The notes: generated from the sequence alone by a model not told the origin. Positions 24,401-35,073 are shown, counted from the stretch's first letter. The stretch: 64,000 nt of DNA from Takashimella koratensis (GCA_003116875.1 BCKT01000010.1:1150823-1214822); one strand, 5' to 3'. Numbers and translations are program-made.

Positions 24401-24686
24401 CAAGCAGTGTCGTAGTTCCCCTCGTTTATGCATCGCACCTATTGTGTCAAAGTGAGTCGAAATGATCTCTTGACAGCCCGTTTGCAAACACCCGCTTGCC
24501 TAGCCTGGCTCTATGATCTCTTCCCTTTACACCAATCGGGGCAAGCGCGGCGCGGACTCCCATGGACCCACCTTGATTGACCGGCAGGCAAGACAACTAC
24601 ATTCATCGTCAGCCCATGAGATTTGCAAGCTTGTTTGTCACTGACGACTGCAGTTGCCTATTCCTGGCCTTCTGATTAGCCGACAT
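21472..24686 (-). CDS. Zn2Cys6 fungal transcription factor with homopolymer tract
   Basis: Zinc-cluster regulator whose N-terminus is split over small exons. From ATG 24684-24686, MSANQKARNRQLQ joins SCLACRSIK, then VRCINEGNYDTACARC, giving five cysteines with normal spacing; the sixth is unclear because the next splice (GTGAGT just after CARC) can be read two ways. After a helix-like stretch (HQREIDHFMRVLQSS) the frame meets a TGA at 24269-24271, so an intron must end in or near RKPRGRIADTYSSRR. That interval holds a run of 23 G (24199-24221). A long Pro/Ser-rich linker follows, then an alpha-helical regulatory domain to about 21.7 kb. The tail is inferred as DEFLASINMQPEMTTEDEQYW then LSLFNPSGDG, ending 21472; a shorter end at 21571 is possible. 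It lies between the sulfonate-like and gentisate-like modules. Confidence 0.72.
24199..24221. repeat. Poly-G tract, 23 consecutive G
   Basis: An uninterrupted run of 23 G on the plus strand, inside the 5' part of the Zn2Cys6 gene (read as C on the sense strand). It is either a proline run in coding sequence or part of an intron pyrimidine tract. Length instability is expected. Confidence 0.9.
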
Positions 24687-25061
24687 GGGAATTCGGCTGA
24701 CTGGGATGGAACGGAGAGGCGCTGGCCGTCTTCAAAGCTGTCGGTCAGTTCAAAAGGCCGATGTCGTCGTCGCCGAAGCCGTGCAGGATGGTCGTATTGG
24801 GAATGAAGGGTCGGCCGGATGAATGGCAAGTGTGTACAGCCGCCGCTGTCCAGTTCGATGAGGGATGCGATGAAAGAGGATATCGGGAGACGGCAATTGC
24901 GGGTGATGAATGTCTTTGTTCATTCTGCCGACCGGCTCGGGGGAGAGGAGAGGGGTTGAAATACTTAAATTGCCGGTGGTCAAGGTCACGTGAGTTCAAC
25001 ACTCAATGCAGGAGCAAGCAAACGATGCATGGCAGGCTAGCGAGTGGAATAACGAAATATT
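24687..25061. other. Intergenic region, 375 bp
   Basis: Upstream of the Zn2Cys6 gene and downstream of the beta-glucosidase gene, both on the minus strand. No convincing gene; a plus-strand ORF across it resembles nothing. Confidence 0.45.
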
Positions 25062-26850
25062 CTACGGTGACATTGCGTACTCAAACGTCTTCTTGAGCGC
25101 TTTGAGTGAATCCTTGGGATACCTTTTGCAGCCGTTTTCCCTGTCAACGACAGTGATGCCAAACCTTTTGTCGTAGCCATACAGCCACTCGAGATTGCTG
25201 AAAAGAGCAGTAAGCACTGAGTGAAAAACTAGGTGCAGCCCGACTCACTCCAGAAGGGACCACACCATAATCCCGCGTAAATCGATTCCATCGTCACGGA
25301 CAGCTTCGAACAACTCTTTCAGGTACCCGGCATAGTACGCCTGTCGCTGTGTGTCATGAATGCGTTCTTCGAGCGACATCTTGGCTTCTCCGTCAATGCT
25401 GAAGCCTAGCTCGGTGATGTAGATAGGTATGTTGTATGGCTTGGTGTAACGCTTGGAGATGTATCGGATAAGCTTGCGACAGCCCCAAGGAACTGAGAAT
25501 CAGTCAGAATTTAGGCAAGACACTTGTGACGAACCGTCGTAAGGGTGTCCTGCCTCTCCTTTGTTGCCAATGACCTTGCCGTCCTTCTCGAAGACGCGTT
25601 CAATGGACCCGAAAGAGACAAGCCGAGGGTTATCCGTCTCTAAGCGCTTGCCCGAAGCGAGCTGGGTTCCGTAATGGTTCCAGCCAAAGAAATCCGTGGA
25701 GCCCTGAATCAACTTCCATTCCGCGTCGGTGAAGCTTGGTGTATCGCCTCCGAGATATTCGGCAACGGAGGGGGGGAAGGATCCAAGGACTGCAAGGAAT
25801 CAGTAACACTTCGAGACTTCCTAACGATCAAACGTACAGACAGGATCCGCATACTAGCAAGTCAGTCACCTTGACCAAATGATTCACTTACAAAGCCAAG
25901 AACCCATTCTCTAGCCCACACAGCTGCGTCTTCTGCCTCCTTGCTGTCATTCGCAGGCTCGACCCAGTCACAATTCTGAGAGTATGTATGAGCAGTGTTC
26001 GAAGATGGATACTCACGAAAGTGATTCCAATCGTTCCTCCCTGGGCGGCTCTAAACTCTGATTTGTATAGCTCCACCGTGTATGCGTGGCAAAGGAGCAT
26101 ACTACGCGCCCAACGAGCGTGGTCGGTTTTGTGAACCCAGCTGGGCTGTTTGTATGACGACGAGCTTTGCATGGTGAAGATCATGGGCTTTGTTGAGAGT
26201 GTAAGCAGATGGTCACCAGGATGCCGCGCGACTTACCTCGTTGATGGTGATCCAGTGCTTGACACGGTCCCCGAATCTCTCAAAGCACAGACGGGCGTAC
26301 GCGACAAAGTCGTCAACGATCTTGATGTCGTCAAACCCTCCGTACCGAGTTTCTAGCTCTTGAGGATGATCCCAATGGAAGATGGTAACGAAGGGCGTGA
26401 TACCAGCATCAAGAAGATCATCAATCTGTGAATGAGCATACGGTGTCGGGGATCACTCACCATCTTTGAATAGAACGCGATCCCATTCTCATTGATGGTA
26501 TCATTTTTACCCCCTGGACATGCAGGTCAGCTGACCCGAAGGAGAGAAGTTGAAAGCAACTCACCCAGCGGGTTGACACGAGACCACGCGATGCTGAAGC
26601 GATACGTGTTTGACCCCATCGCCTTGATCAACTGAAGGTCCTCTTGCCACTGTCGATAAGAGTCACAAGCAATCTCCCCATTGTCTTGATTCTTGAGGCA
26701 TACGTCCCACACAGAAGGACCCTTGCCATCGGCATCGAAGGCGCCCTCAATCTGGTACGCGGCAGTGGCAGCCCCGTAGTAGAAAGGCTTGGGCAAGACG
26801 TTCTCCAAGCTGGGGTCACCAAGGACAGCGTGTAGTGTTGTCGAGTTCAT
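25062..26850 (-). CDS. GH1 beta-glucosidase
   Basis: Retaining glycoside hydrolase of family 1, hydrolysing beta-glucosides such as cellobiose. The N-terminus after ATG 26848-26850 has no signal peptide and reaches the family start [20 protein letters not shown], then SVWDV and [15 protein letters not shown]. The acid/base glutamate is in WITINE-P, with an intron splitting Glu and Pro. The nucleophile glutamate is in IYITELGFS (most relatives read ITENG). The C-terminus reads [20 protein letters not shown] and stops at 25062-25064. Length of about 470-480 residues fits a cytosolic fungal GH1 enzyme, which would act on imported disaccharides. About nine short introns. It lies between a Zn2Cys6 regulator and the aromatic-degradation genes. 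Confidence 0.92.
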
Positions 26851-27000
26851 GGTTCTTGCGCTGCTGGTGGTTGCGAAGAAGGGATGTGAACGGATAGCTC
26901 GTTTCTGAATTGATATACTGAACGTAAATCCCCGGTGACAAAATCAGCCGGGCCTGTCGGTAATTTCTGGTTGTGTCAAGAAGTAGTGCATCAAGCTAGT

Positions 27001-28246
27001 CTACGGTGCCATGGCAGTCTGTTTTTGCAGGATCTCCTGCACCTCGGTCGTGTCCTTGATCTGGTCCCAAGTCGGTCGTGGAGCTTCTGCCATCGACAAC
27101 GTCCGTCCAAACCTGGTCGTTAGACTGACTGCTGAAGACTGCACCTACGTAACGCCACCCAGACGAGAGACCGCTTTGAGCTTGTTGGGCAGGACCTTCA
27201 TCGGCTCCTCGCCGAAGACAAAGTCCTTCTGTTTTGGGTCAGCCCCTGCGCACAACATTGTCCGAGAAGCCAGACTCACCACCTGGAATCGTTGGATTCT
27301 CCCCAAGATCACGTGGCCCGTGACCTTGCCATCGTCGTTGGTCAGGTCATGCCAATGGGACAATGTACATTCCATCGAGAACGCAGCCTCGGCAACGTGA
27401 GGCGGACGCACGGTTCTTGTACGTGAGAAAGCAGTTGACGGCAGGGGAGACTCACTCAGACTGCCTCTTGGTCAGACCACTTAGCGCCCACTCCTCAATC
27501 TCAGGGGGTGTATCGACCGACGTGTAGCTCGCCGCTTCCACAAACGTTTCGCTGATGATACTGCAGCAAAACTCATTGGTATCCTTGATGTTCGCTGCAG
27601 TGTCTAGCTGTTAGTGGAGAATAGAGGTACACCTACCCTTCAAGCCGTTGGCATTCAGGGCACTGGCCATGACCGAGACCATGATGGTGGGAGGATTGTG
27701 AGAGACCATGTTGAAGTAGGACATGGGAGCAAGCTAAGGAGATCAGACTCTGTTCTGCTGGAAAACCTCACGTTGCATACACCTCCTGGGCTAATGGTGG
27801 ACATGAAAGCGATCGGCCTGGGTGTCTGTAATGCCGTTAGTACGCCAAGATTACTTCCTGGGCTAGACTTACGATACCAGAGATCATCAACTGTGTTCCG
27901 TCAGCTCGGCCATGCGTACGAAACTCACCTTGTACATGGCGGACTTTTCATGCTCGCTTGGATTAATGGAAATGAACTTGGCGTTCTCCGGTGCGAACTC
28001 TGACGAGTAAGGCTACGCGCATCAGGTCATTCATCACACGCTGACTTGCGCACAAGGCGCAACGTACCAGATTGTTGAGTCCACCTCCGACTTTGAAGTC
28101 TGGCTGAGGAACTTTGGTCCAGCCAATCTCAGCGTTGGGATCGAAATCCGGGCGAGAAGCTTCTACTTCTGCGACTCATTGTAAGGAATGGTTTGCTACG
28201 TCAGGACCATGGAGACTCTCATACCTTTAAAAGGGCGCCTGATCAT
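27001..28246 (-). CDS. Flavin-reductase-like FMN-binding split-barrel protein
   Basis: Member of the flavin reductase-like / DIM6-NTAB flavoprotein family, which binds FMN in a split barrel and either reduces flavin for a partner oxygenase or acts as an oxygenase itself. The start at 28246 gives MIRRPFK; after introns come FISINPSEHEKSAMYKLMIS, then TPRPIAFMSTISPGG, YNLAPMSYFNMVSHNPPTIM and NEFCCSIISETFVEAASY, the characteristic FMN-binding segments. The intron before TPRP has a perfect TACTAAC branch sequence. Late segments are SRLGGVT-FGRTLSMAEAPRPTW and a tail EILQKQTAMAP, stopping at 27001-27003. It shares a 196-bp divergent promoter with the gentisate-dioxygenase-like gene, so co-expression is likely. 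No flavin-dependent hydroxylase lies directly beside it. Confidence 0.88.
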
Positions 28247-28442
28247 ATTGCGGATCGTGTGTTCAAAGTGGAGGATGGAAGACTGTCGGTAACTCGTATC
28301 GTGTTCGTGTTGCAACCACGGTATTTCAACCACAGGTTCGGTTAATTGACCGTGTACAGTACGCAAAGACCCGCCCGGCGCTCATTTAATAACCGCCCCT
28401 GTCCACGAGGCATCCTTCCCTCGTATTCATCACACCGCCGCC
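28247..28442. promoter_or_regulatory. Divergent promoter, flavin reductase / gentisate dioxygenase, with CGG-N8-CCG palindrome
   Basis: Only 196 bp separate the two divergent start codons. CGGTTAATTGACCG at 28339-28352 is an almost perfect inverted repeat (one mismatched pair) with CGG and CCG half-sites eight bases apart, a plausible Zn2Cys6 dimer operator. Confidence 0.5.
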
Positions 28443-29623
28443 ATGTCAACCACAACAGTCATGGTCGAGGAAACGGGGCCCATGGTGGAGCCTCCCAGCT
28501 ACTCTATCCAGGTTAAGGACGACAACCAGGACCGACTGTTGGGCGATCTTCCAGGAATTAACGCCTTGCCACTCTGGAAGCAAATGAGCGTACTGGTTCC
28601 GGCGCAGCCAAAGCCAAAGGCGGTGGCTCATAACTGGAGGTAGGGGTGGTCGTAGAACGAGACTGATGCATCCAGCTACAAGGCATTACGACCTCACCTC
28701 ATCCGTGCAGGACAGCTTGTTTCAGAACATGAAGCGGAGCGTCGAGTTCTGATGCTCATCAACCCTACCATGGGTATGCCACCGGATCGAAAACGAGCTG
28801 ATCATTGCCTCAGACGCACCATACACCACCGATACATTGTACGCCGGTCTCCAGCTGGTTCTTCCCGGAGAGACAGCACCAGCCCATCGCCACACTGCCT
28901 TTGCTGTTCGTTTTATCATCGAAGGAAATGGCGGGTTTACCGCGATTCACGGCAAGAGGATCAAGATGACCAGAGGGGATTTCATCCTTACTCCCTACTG
29001 GAAGTACCATGTGAGTACATATCTCTCTGAACGCTCATCCTTTAGGATCACGGCAACGACGGCGAAGCCGCTCCCATGATTTGGCTGGATGGACTGGATC
29101 TGCCACAGTACCAGCACTTTCCCATTCACTTTGCGCAGCACTACACCGAGCCCCGATACCCAGCCGAGGATGCCCCGACCAGTGAACTCCTCTTCCCATG
29201 GAGTGAAATGGAGCCCAAGCTCAAGGCCATCTCGGGACCTTTCGCAGCAGTGCGGTACACCAGCCAGGAAGCTGGCAAAGAGGGAAGTGAAGTCAGCAAC
29301 CGCCTGGGTGCCCAATGCGAAAGGATCGACGCAGGTGCTCAGAGTCCTCGAGAGCGGGAGAACGCCAGCTCGGTCTATCATGTCATTGATGGAGAGGGTA
29401 AGACGACCGTTGGTGACAAGGTCATCGAATGGGTGAAGGGCGACACCTTTGCAGTTCCCGCCTGGCAGCCGTACCAGCATTTGGTAAGTTTTGGTTCAAC
29501 GTAATGGCGCTGAGATTTCAGGCTGGCAAGAATACTTTCCTTTTCCGCTTTGACGACCGTCCTATGCTAGCGGCTCTTGGCTACTACCGCAACGAACGTG
29601 ATGACTTTTTCAAGCAGTTGTAG
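28443..29623 (+). CDS. Gentisate 1,2-dioxygenase-like bicupin
   Basis: Fe(II) ring-cleaving dioxygenase of the bicupin gentisate/salicylate dioxygenase family; gentisate dioxygenases open 2,5-dihydroxybenzoate to maleylpyruvate. ATG at 28443 ([12 protein letters not shown]). The N-terminal cupin has the iron ligands HRH in [17 protein letters not shown] and the third His in TPYWKYH-DHGN, which is split by an intron at about 29010-29044. The C-terminal cupin keeps [15 protein letters not shown] but without a full HxH pair, as usual for the second, metal-free domain. The end [15 protein letters not shown] stops at 29621-29623. It is followed 145 bp downstream by an FAH-family hydrolase, the enzyme that would process ring-opened product, and is divergent from a flavin reductase. 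Direct cleavage of salicylate or hydroxynaphthoate cannot be excluded. Confidence 0.9.
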
Positions 29624-29768
29624 CCTGGAATGAGATGCTACTTTGAATCGCTTAATTGAGGATCGGGTTTTTGCGGACCGGTCCGATGGATTGTCTAATA
29701 AATACGATGATTGCTTTTGGCGTGGTTCATACATGCTATTCACCCCAATACTGCGAAGAGCAACCACA

Positions 29769-30856
29769 ATGTCTTCCGTTACCTGGTCTCGCCTGATTCG
29801 CTTCATTCCCGTTGACTCTTCGACGCCAACGTATGGAGAGCCCCTCGCCGAGCAGTTCGACGACATTGGGGCTTTGGCAGACGCGGGGAAGCTTCAGGCC
29901 AAGCTGATCAACGCGGGCCCTGATGGCCCGCTGAGCTCGTCGGCGACTGTGTCCGACAAGGTGGTTTCGGTTCAACACCTTTTGGGCCCTCTGGACCTTG
30001 CCACTTGTACCGACATCAAGTGCATCGGTCTCAACTACAAAAAACACAGTAAGCTTATTCCATGGGTTGTCGCTCACTAGTCTAGTCGAAGAAGGTGGTC
30101 GCAAGCCGCCTCCTCTTCCACAGCTTTTCATCAAGCCTGTGACTTCCCTTGCGGATTACAACGAAGTAGTGACAATCCCAAAATGCGCTCAAGAGGGTGA
30201 AGCCGATTATGAAGCCGAGCTGGTAGCGATCATTGGCGAGGACTGCAAGGACGTCAAGCCTGAAGAGGCTTTGAGATACGTTGCTGGTTACACCGTCGGA
30301 AACGACATCAGTACCCGTAAATGGCAGAGGAACCCGGAACGTGTAGGAGGCGTCCCGCAGTGGGCTTTCTCCAAGGTGTGTACTCTCGAGATGGGTTTAG
30401 ATAGTTTTACTGATGTACTTCGTAGGGATTCGACAAGTTTGCTCCTATCGGACCGTGCATTGTGTCGAGCAAGGTGAGTACCAACCTGCTTGAATGTGTG
30501 GAATCGCTGACTCGATATACAGATTATTCCCGATCCTTCCAAGCTTGAGATCAAGCTCTGGGTTAATGGCGAGCTCCGCCAGTCGTCGCCGACTTCGGAT
30601 CTTCTTTTTGATGTGAGCACAGTCGTGGACTGTTTAGCGGATGTTGTTGACCAAATCCCGGCAGGTCGCCTACATCATCTCATTCATCTCTCAGGGAACC
30701 ACTTTACGTCGCGGAACGATCATTATGACTGGCACTCCTTCTGGTGTCGGCTGCACGGGTCCTGAGGAGCAGTGGCGGCCGCTTGTGCACGGAGACAAGG
30801 TTGAGCTTTCGGTCTCCCAGATTGGTACCCTTCGCCACTCTATCCAGTACGAATAG
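29769..30856 (+). CDS. Fumarylacetoacetate hydrolase-family protein (fumarylpyruvate hydrolase-like)
   Basis: FAH-fold metal-dependent hydrolase of carbon-carbon bonds in beta-diketo acids; in the gentisate route it splits fumarylpyruvate (or maleylpyruvate) to fumarate (or maleate) and pyruvate. ATG at 29769 (MSSVTWSRLIRF). Family landmarks are IKCIGLNYKKH, the metal-binding EADYEAELVAIIGEDC, GNDISTRKWQRNP, and the signature RGTIIMTGTPSGVG, ending GTLRHSIQYE with TAG at 30854-30856. About 290 residues, five exons. It lies directly downstream of the gentisate-dioxygenase-like gene on the same strand, the order expected for successive pathway steps. No maleylpyruvate isomerase gene was seen nearby, so either it acts on the cis isomer directly or the isomerase is elsewhere. 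Confidence 0.92.
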
Positions 30857-31030
30857 GCTTGGAGATTGCTCGCATTGGTCAAGTTGGTTAACTGTATAGA
30901 TCTTTACTTATGCAGAATTTGAGCTTTGACTTGTCCACCATAGCGCAATTGATCCTAGTCTCCGGCTCGAGCTCTACACGGTGCGTGGTATGAATAAGGC
31001 CACCAACTACTCTTAGCATATATCTCTATG

Positions 31031-32388
31031 TTACATAGCGACTCCACGTTCATCCCTAGCTTCGAAATGCTCGTCGTGCCCCACGAACTCCTCCTCTTGA
31101 GCTCTATCTTCTGAGGAAGGACCCGAACTTGCGCTCTCCTCCCTAGCAGCCATGAGGAGGATCAAAGCTACAACTTTACAGAACAAGACACTACTTGTCA
31201 TAATCATTAAAGTTGACCATCGGGCGATGGCAGCTCCTGACAAGGATCCCAGCCAAAAGACAGCGATATACAACGCCCGACGATTGCGACCTTGAACGTC
31301 GGTCGTTCCGGCAGCAAAAAACAACGAAGGATCAGATAAAAGCGCGGCATAGGGTGTTGTCATCATGGCAGTGGGGATCTCTCGTGTACCTGCGTTCGTG
31401 GCCTCGAGAGTTAAGCGCGCGTTTTGAAGCAAGTGCTTACCATAGTGACTTGCGGTCCTCCCTGTATCGAAAGAAGCAACATGTAAATCCACTCAAGTCT
31501 TCCCCCTGGTAACAGGTCTGGGGTGCCCAGTGGAGAGACGAGCAGTGTAGAGACAACCAAAACAACCAATTGAAAGACCATCGTTGCTATGAGCCACCCG
31601 CGGCGGCGATGACCTTGGTTTCAGAACAGATACATCGTCTCACGTACCCAAGTAGGCTCCAACCTGTCCGAAAAGAAGACCGAATAGGACGAACCCTCCT
31701 AGCGACATCATCGCCAAGAACGGGCTCTTTGATGACGCCCCCAAGATCTTGACAGCGAGAAACACGGTGTTGCTAAGATGTTAAAAAAGTCATGTGGGTT
31801 AGCACTCACCCAGTCTGACTTGTTGCAAAGGTTTGGAAGTAGACGTAAGTCACGGCGTCTGAAAGGCTAAATCGTGTTAGCCTTGCTTTATCCTTGACCT
31901 ACGCGCAAGAGAATGTGATTATGAGAAGAGGTAGCATCACGGCGTTTCCAGACAGGATCTCATCCGACCAGGATTTGAGACCTTTGCGCGCCGACTTGTC
32001 CGTGTTCCATCCCCACCATAGCTCCCAGTCAAGGTCGATGCTGATTCCCGCATTGCCAACGTCGGCAATAGCTTGATCGTAGGAGCGCCAGATGCGCTTG
32101 AAGGATGCCGGCAAGGAGCCGCGAGATGTTGCAGGGGCATGCTGGCAGTACGAGTCGTTGTGGATGTCGAGGCCGACCTGTGCTTCGTAAATTGCACCAT
32201 ATTGCTGACTAGGTATGGGCGGCAGGAGTCCAGCTGGAGACGGTCAGCGGAAGTTTCCGAGAGCACCTGCCTTGCTCAGCGGGGACGCTCCGACGACGCA
32301 TCGGCCCTTCACTCGATATCGTCGTTTGAGATGGTCAGTGATGATCACTGAATGAAGCCATGACACCAATGCAGGACGTGAGAATCAT
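31031..32388 (-). CDS. DUF1275 (YoaK-type) membrane protein
   Basis: Predicted multi-pass membrane protein of the DUF1275 family, whose biochemical role is unknown. The signature follows an intron: ALSDAVTYVYFQTFATSQTG then NTVFLAVKILGA. Further hydrophobic helices are MMSLGGFVLFGLLFGQV, GWLIATMVFQLVVLVVSTLL, and LYIAVFWLGSLSGAAIARW. The C-terminal tail is acidic (EESASSGPSSEDRAQEEEF) and ends at TAA 31031-31033. The N-terminus is inferred: ATG at 32386-32388 (MILTSCI) joins VKGRCVVGASPLSK and then GLLPPIPSQQYGAIYEAQVG through two short introns; a different first exon is possible. It is convergent with the FAH-family gene. Its position next to the aromatic module may be chance. Confidence 0.78.
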
Positions 32389-32760
32389 ATCCTTTGGAGT
32401 CGTCGATCATCTCGTTTCCCATTCTCGTCATCTTGGCGAAAAGCGTCAACTCGCAAAATCACGGACCATTTCGATTTCTGTCGCCATCGGTTTTGGATTC
32501 TCGGCAATCCAACACGTGACAGGAAATCCCAAGCGATTGTCCATAAAGTGCATCGGTCGTCAATCACTACCTCGAAGGAGCGTGAAGGGTAAGGTGGGAC
32601 TGGACTAGGGGAACGGTTGAATGAATGTATGAAGGGAACGTGAGTGATGCTTGCGCCGACAGAGTGAGGATATATAGTACGAAAAAGGGGTAAAGCGCCT
32701 GAGCGCGAAAGGAGCTAGGTGGTTCAAACAGCCTGAATGCTCGCAAACAAGAGACAGTTC
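32389..32760. other. Intergenic region, 372 bp
   Basis: Upstream of the DUF1275 gene and downstream of the chitin deacetylase gene. No gene or repeat seen. Confidence 0.45.
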
Positions 32761-34351
32761 TCAAAGGAAGAAGGCGACAACAGCGCCGACAACTCCAACA
32801 AAGGCAGAAGCGGGCACGACAAGGTTGCCAGCGGAGCTTGCCTTGGACGAGGTCGAGGAGGTGGACGAAGTGGTGCCCGAAGCCTTCTGCGACGACGACG
32901 ACGAGCTGCCGGTACCAGAGGTGGTACCCGTGAGGGACGAGTTGGTCGAACCAACTCCCGCGCCAGTTCCTGCAGGAGTCGTTCCAGCCGAAGAGCTGGT
33001 CGAGTTGTCGATGTTGCCAGCAATGTACGTGGCAAAGTCGGGGTACGAGATGCTAGACTCGGCGTACGGCTGGGTCCAGTTGTAGGCGGTGGCGATGGGG
33101 ACAATGTACTTGAACGCAGCCTTGATCTTGGGGTACCAGGTCATCATCTCCGACATGGTGAAGTTGTTGAGCTCGTGGTTGAGGACGACGGGTCCAGAGT
33201 TGACGTAGGTGTTGTTCGAGACCTTGTTGATGATAGCCTGGTAGTTGGCGTCGACGTCAGTCTGGGTGATGTTGTAACCCGCGGCGTAGGCCTTCCAGTC
33301 GGAAGTGTCGTCGGACCAGACGATGGTGGTCATGTTGAGCGAGGCTGCGATCATGCGGATACGGTTGTCGACATCGCCGTAAGGGGGGCGCCAGCAGAGC
33401 GGGGTGACACCAAGGATGTCCTTGATGAGCTGTCGGGTGTAGTAGAGCTCGGCGAAGGCTTGCGAGTTGGTAAGGGCGGTCATGTATCTATAGAAGATTA
33501 GTCTTGTGCGCAATGATGGGCGAAAGGACGTACCGGTGGGACCAGGTATGAACGCAGATCTGGTGGCCATCGGCGATACCACGGAGAGCCTGGAGCGGCC
33601 AGTCGGCAATGTTGCTACCAATGTAGAACCTGCGAGACGTCAGATTGGACCTTTCGCAGAACAACGTTACTTACATGGTCGCTTTTTGGTTCTGCTCCTG
33701 GAGGTAGTCGTAGAGAGCGTTGTGAGAGCAGTTGGGTCCGTCGTCGAAGCCAAAGCCCCAGGTCTCAGGCTCGGGAACTGTAGTGTGTGTTAGCCAACGA
33801 GCATCACCGACTGAATCACCACCCACTTACCCGTGGTGATGTCGGGCGAGAGACCGGTGCTGGCCGCCGGGGTGGTGCAATGGCTCCAAGTCCACCAGCA
33901 GTTGGGGTCGGTGGCATTGTAGACGACACCAGTCCAGTCGCCGGTGATGGTACCGTGAGGAACGTCGACGGGGAGTTTAGTGTTGAGAGTGTTGTTGATA
34001 GTCGCGAAGAGGTTGGTAGCGGCAGTGTCGCCCGAGACAATGTCGGCGACGGTCCAGATGGGAGGGTAGTTGGCCATGATGCTCGTGACGGGCGCGTAGC
34101 CGTAGGCGGTACACTCGGTGCCGACATCTGTGAGGGTCAGAGGGGAAGCAACGGATGCTGGAAGAGACAGACAGGTGAAAGATCAAGAGTCACTCACCAA
34201 GACTGACGGCAGCGGAAGATTCAGTAGCCTGACGAGCGGCGAGCGCCGGGGATCCGTAACCGGGGTTGCGGTGAACGAGCTCGTGTCCGCCGCATCCTGG
34301 GTGAGCGGCAGCGAGGGTAGCGAGAATGGGAAGAAGGGCGAGGGCGAGCAT
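32761..34351 (-). CDS. Chitin deacetylase-like polysaccharide deacetylase, GPI-anchored
   Basis: Carbohydrate esterase family 4 (NodB domain) enzyme that removes acetyl groups from cell-wall chitin to make chitosan. A signal peptide (MLALALLPILATLAAAHP) begins at 34351. The NodB motifs are all present: FGFDDGP (motif 1, metal Asp), HTWSHRYMT (motif 2 with the two metal His), RPPYGDVDNR (motif 3), DDTSDW (motif 4) and VVLNHE (motif 5). Behind the domain is a Ser/Thr-rich stalk (GTGSSSSSSQKASGTTSS) and a hydrophobic end with VPASAFVGVVGAVVAFFL, as expected for a GPI anchor added near SSAGN. Many Asn-X-Ser/Thr sites are visible. The stop is at 32761-32763. It resembles the wall-bound Cda proteins of Cryptococcus. 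The leader region upstream is rich in simple repeats. Confidence 0.93.
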
Positions 34352-34551
34352 GGTGATGGAGTGCGGAGGTGGAGAAGTGAGAGGGAAGGGTAGAAGTACG
34401 ATGCGATGCGGCAAGGGGACCGTGCGTCGCGTGTACTGAGTGGTGGCGAGGGAGGATGAGAGGGAAGGCGATGTGTTGCGAGACGATGAGGAAGAAGAAC
34501 AATGAACAAGACGATGAGGAGGAAAGGTTGTGTATGAGTCGGAGGGAGAGG

Positions 34552-34602
34552 AGATGAGAGATGAGATGAGAGATGAGGAGGAGTCAAGAGGGAGTCGAGG
34601 AT

Positions 34603-34603
<1 letters not shown>
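34552..34603 (+). repeat. Purine-rich GATGA-type simple repeat
   Basis: A run of GATGAGA-like units immediately left of the GT tract in the chitin deacetylase upstream region, nearly all purine on the plus strand. Confidence 0.6.

Positions 34604-34633
<30 letters not shown>
34604..34633 (+). repeat. (GT)15 dinucleotide microsatellite
   Basis: Perfect GT repeat about 250 bp upstream of the chitin deacetylase start codon. Confidence 0.95.
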
Positions 34634-34634
<1 letters not shown>

Positions 34635-34682
34635 TGTGGATGCCGAGCAAAGTGTTTGGGTGCCGCAGCCAGGAAAAACAAG

Positions 34683-34705
34683 GTGTGTGTATGTGTGTGT
34701 GTGTG
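34683..34705 (+). repeat. Second GT-rich microsatellite
   Basis: GT repeat with one A interruption, 50 bp from the first tract; a further short GT run follows near 34713-34720. Confidence 0.85.
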
Positions 34706-35037
34706 CGGGTGAGTGTGTGTTTGAAAAGTTTGAGGCAAACGCGCGCGCTAGGCAGGGAGGAGACTCAGGGTCAAGGATGATACGATGGGGAGGGGCACAG
34801 TGGGAGCGGGGCTGCAAGGCGGGAGACCCAAGGGCGAAGAGTGGAAGGATGCACCGGGTTCAGGGTCAAAGTGTCAGACCCAGAAAAGGGGCGTCGTGAA
34901 GGGGAGAGGACGGTGGAGGGGGCCAGGGGCGGGGCGAGAGGCCAAGGGCGGGTGGTCAGCAAACAAACACCGCTCGGATCGATCTATTTTAACCCTGATC
35001 CCAGGGTCGCGCTGCTCGGCAGGAAGATGCGATTGTG

Positions 35038-35073
35038 CTGGCTGCTGGCTGCTGGCTGCTGGCTGCTGGCTGA
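35038..35073 (+). repeat. Minisatellite, five copies of 7-mer CTGGCTG
   Basis: Five exact tandem copies of CTGGCTG in non-coding sequence between the chitin deacetylase and the F-box gene. Confidence 0.9.

Noticed and set aside
24761..25096. Plus-strand ORF upstream of the Zn2Cys6 gene
   Set aside because: No resemblance to any family, overlaps the end of the beta-glucosidase gene, and no supporting splice or promoter context.
32737..33501. 254-codon plus-strand ORF opposite chitin deacetylase
   Set aside because: Antisense shadow of the Ser/Thr stalk and NodB domain; composition reflects the opposite strand.
34183..34899. Several open frames on both strands through the GT/purine repeats
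   Set aside because: Their products are His/Thr/Val repeats created by the microsatellites and lack any domain; the chitin deacetylase signal peptide at 34351 defines the real gene.
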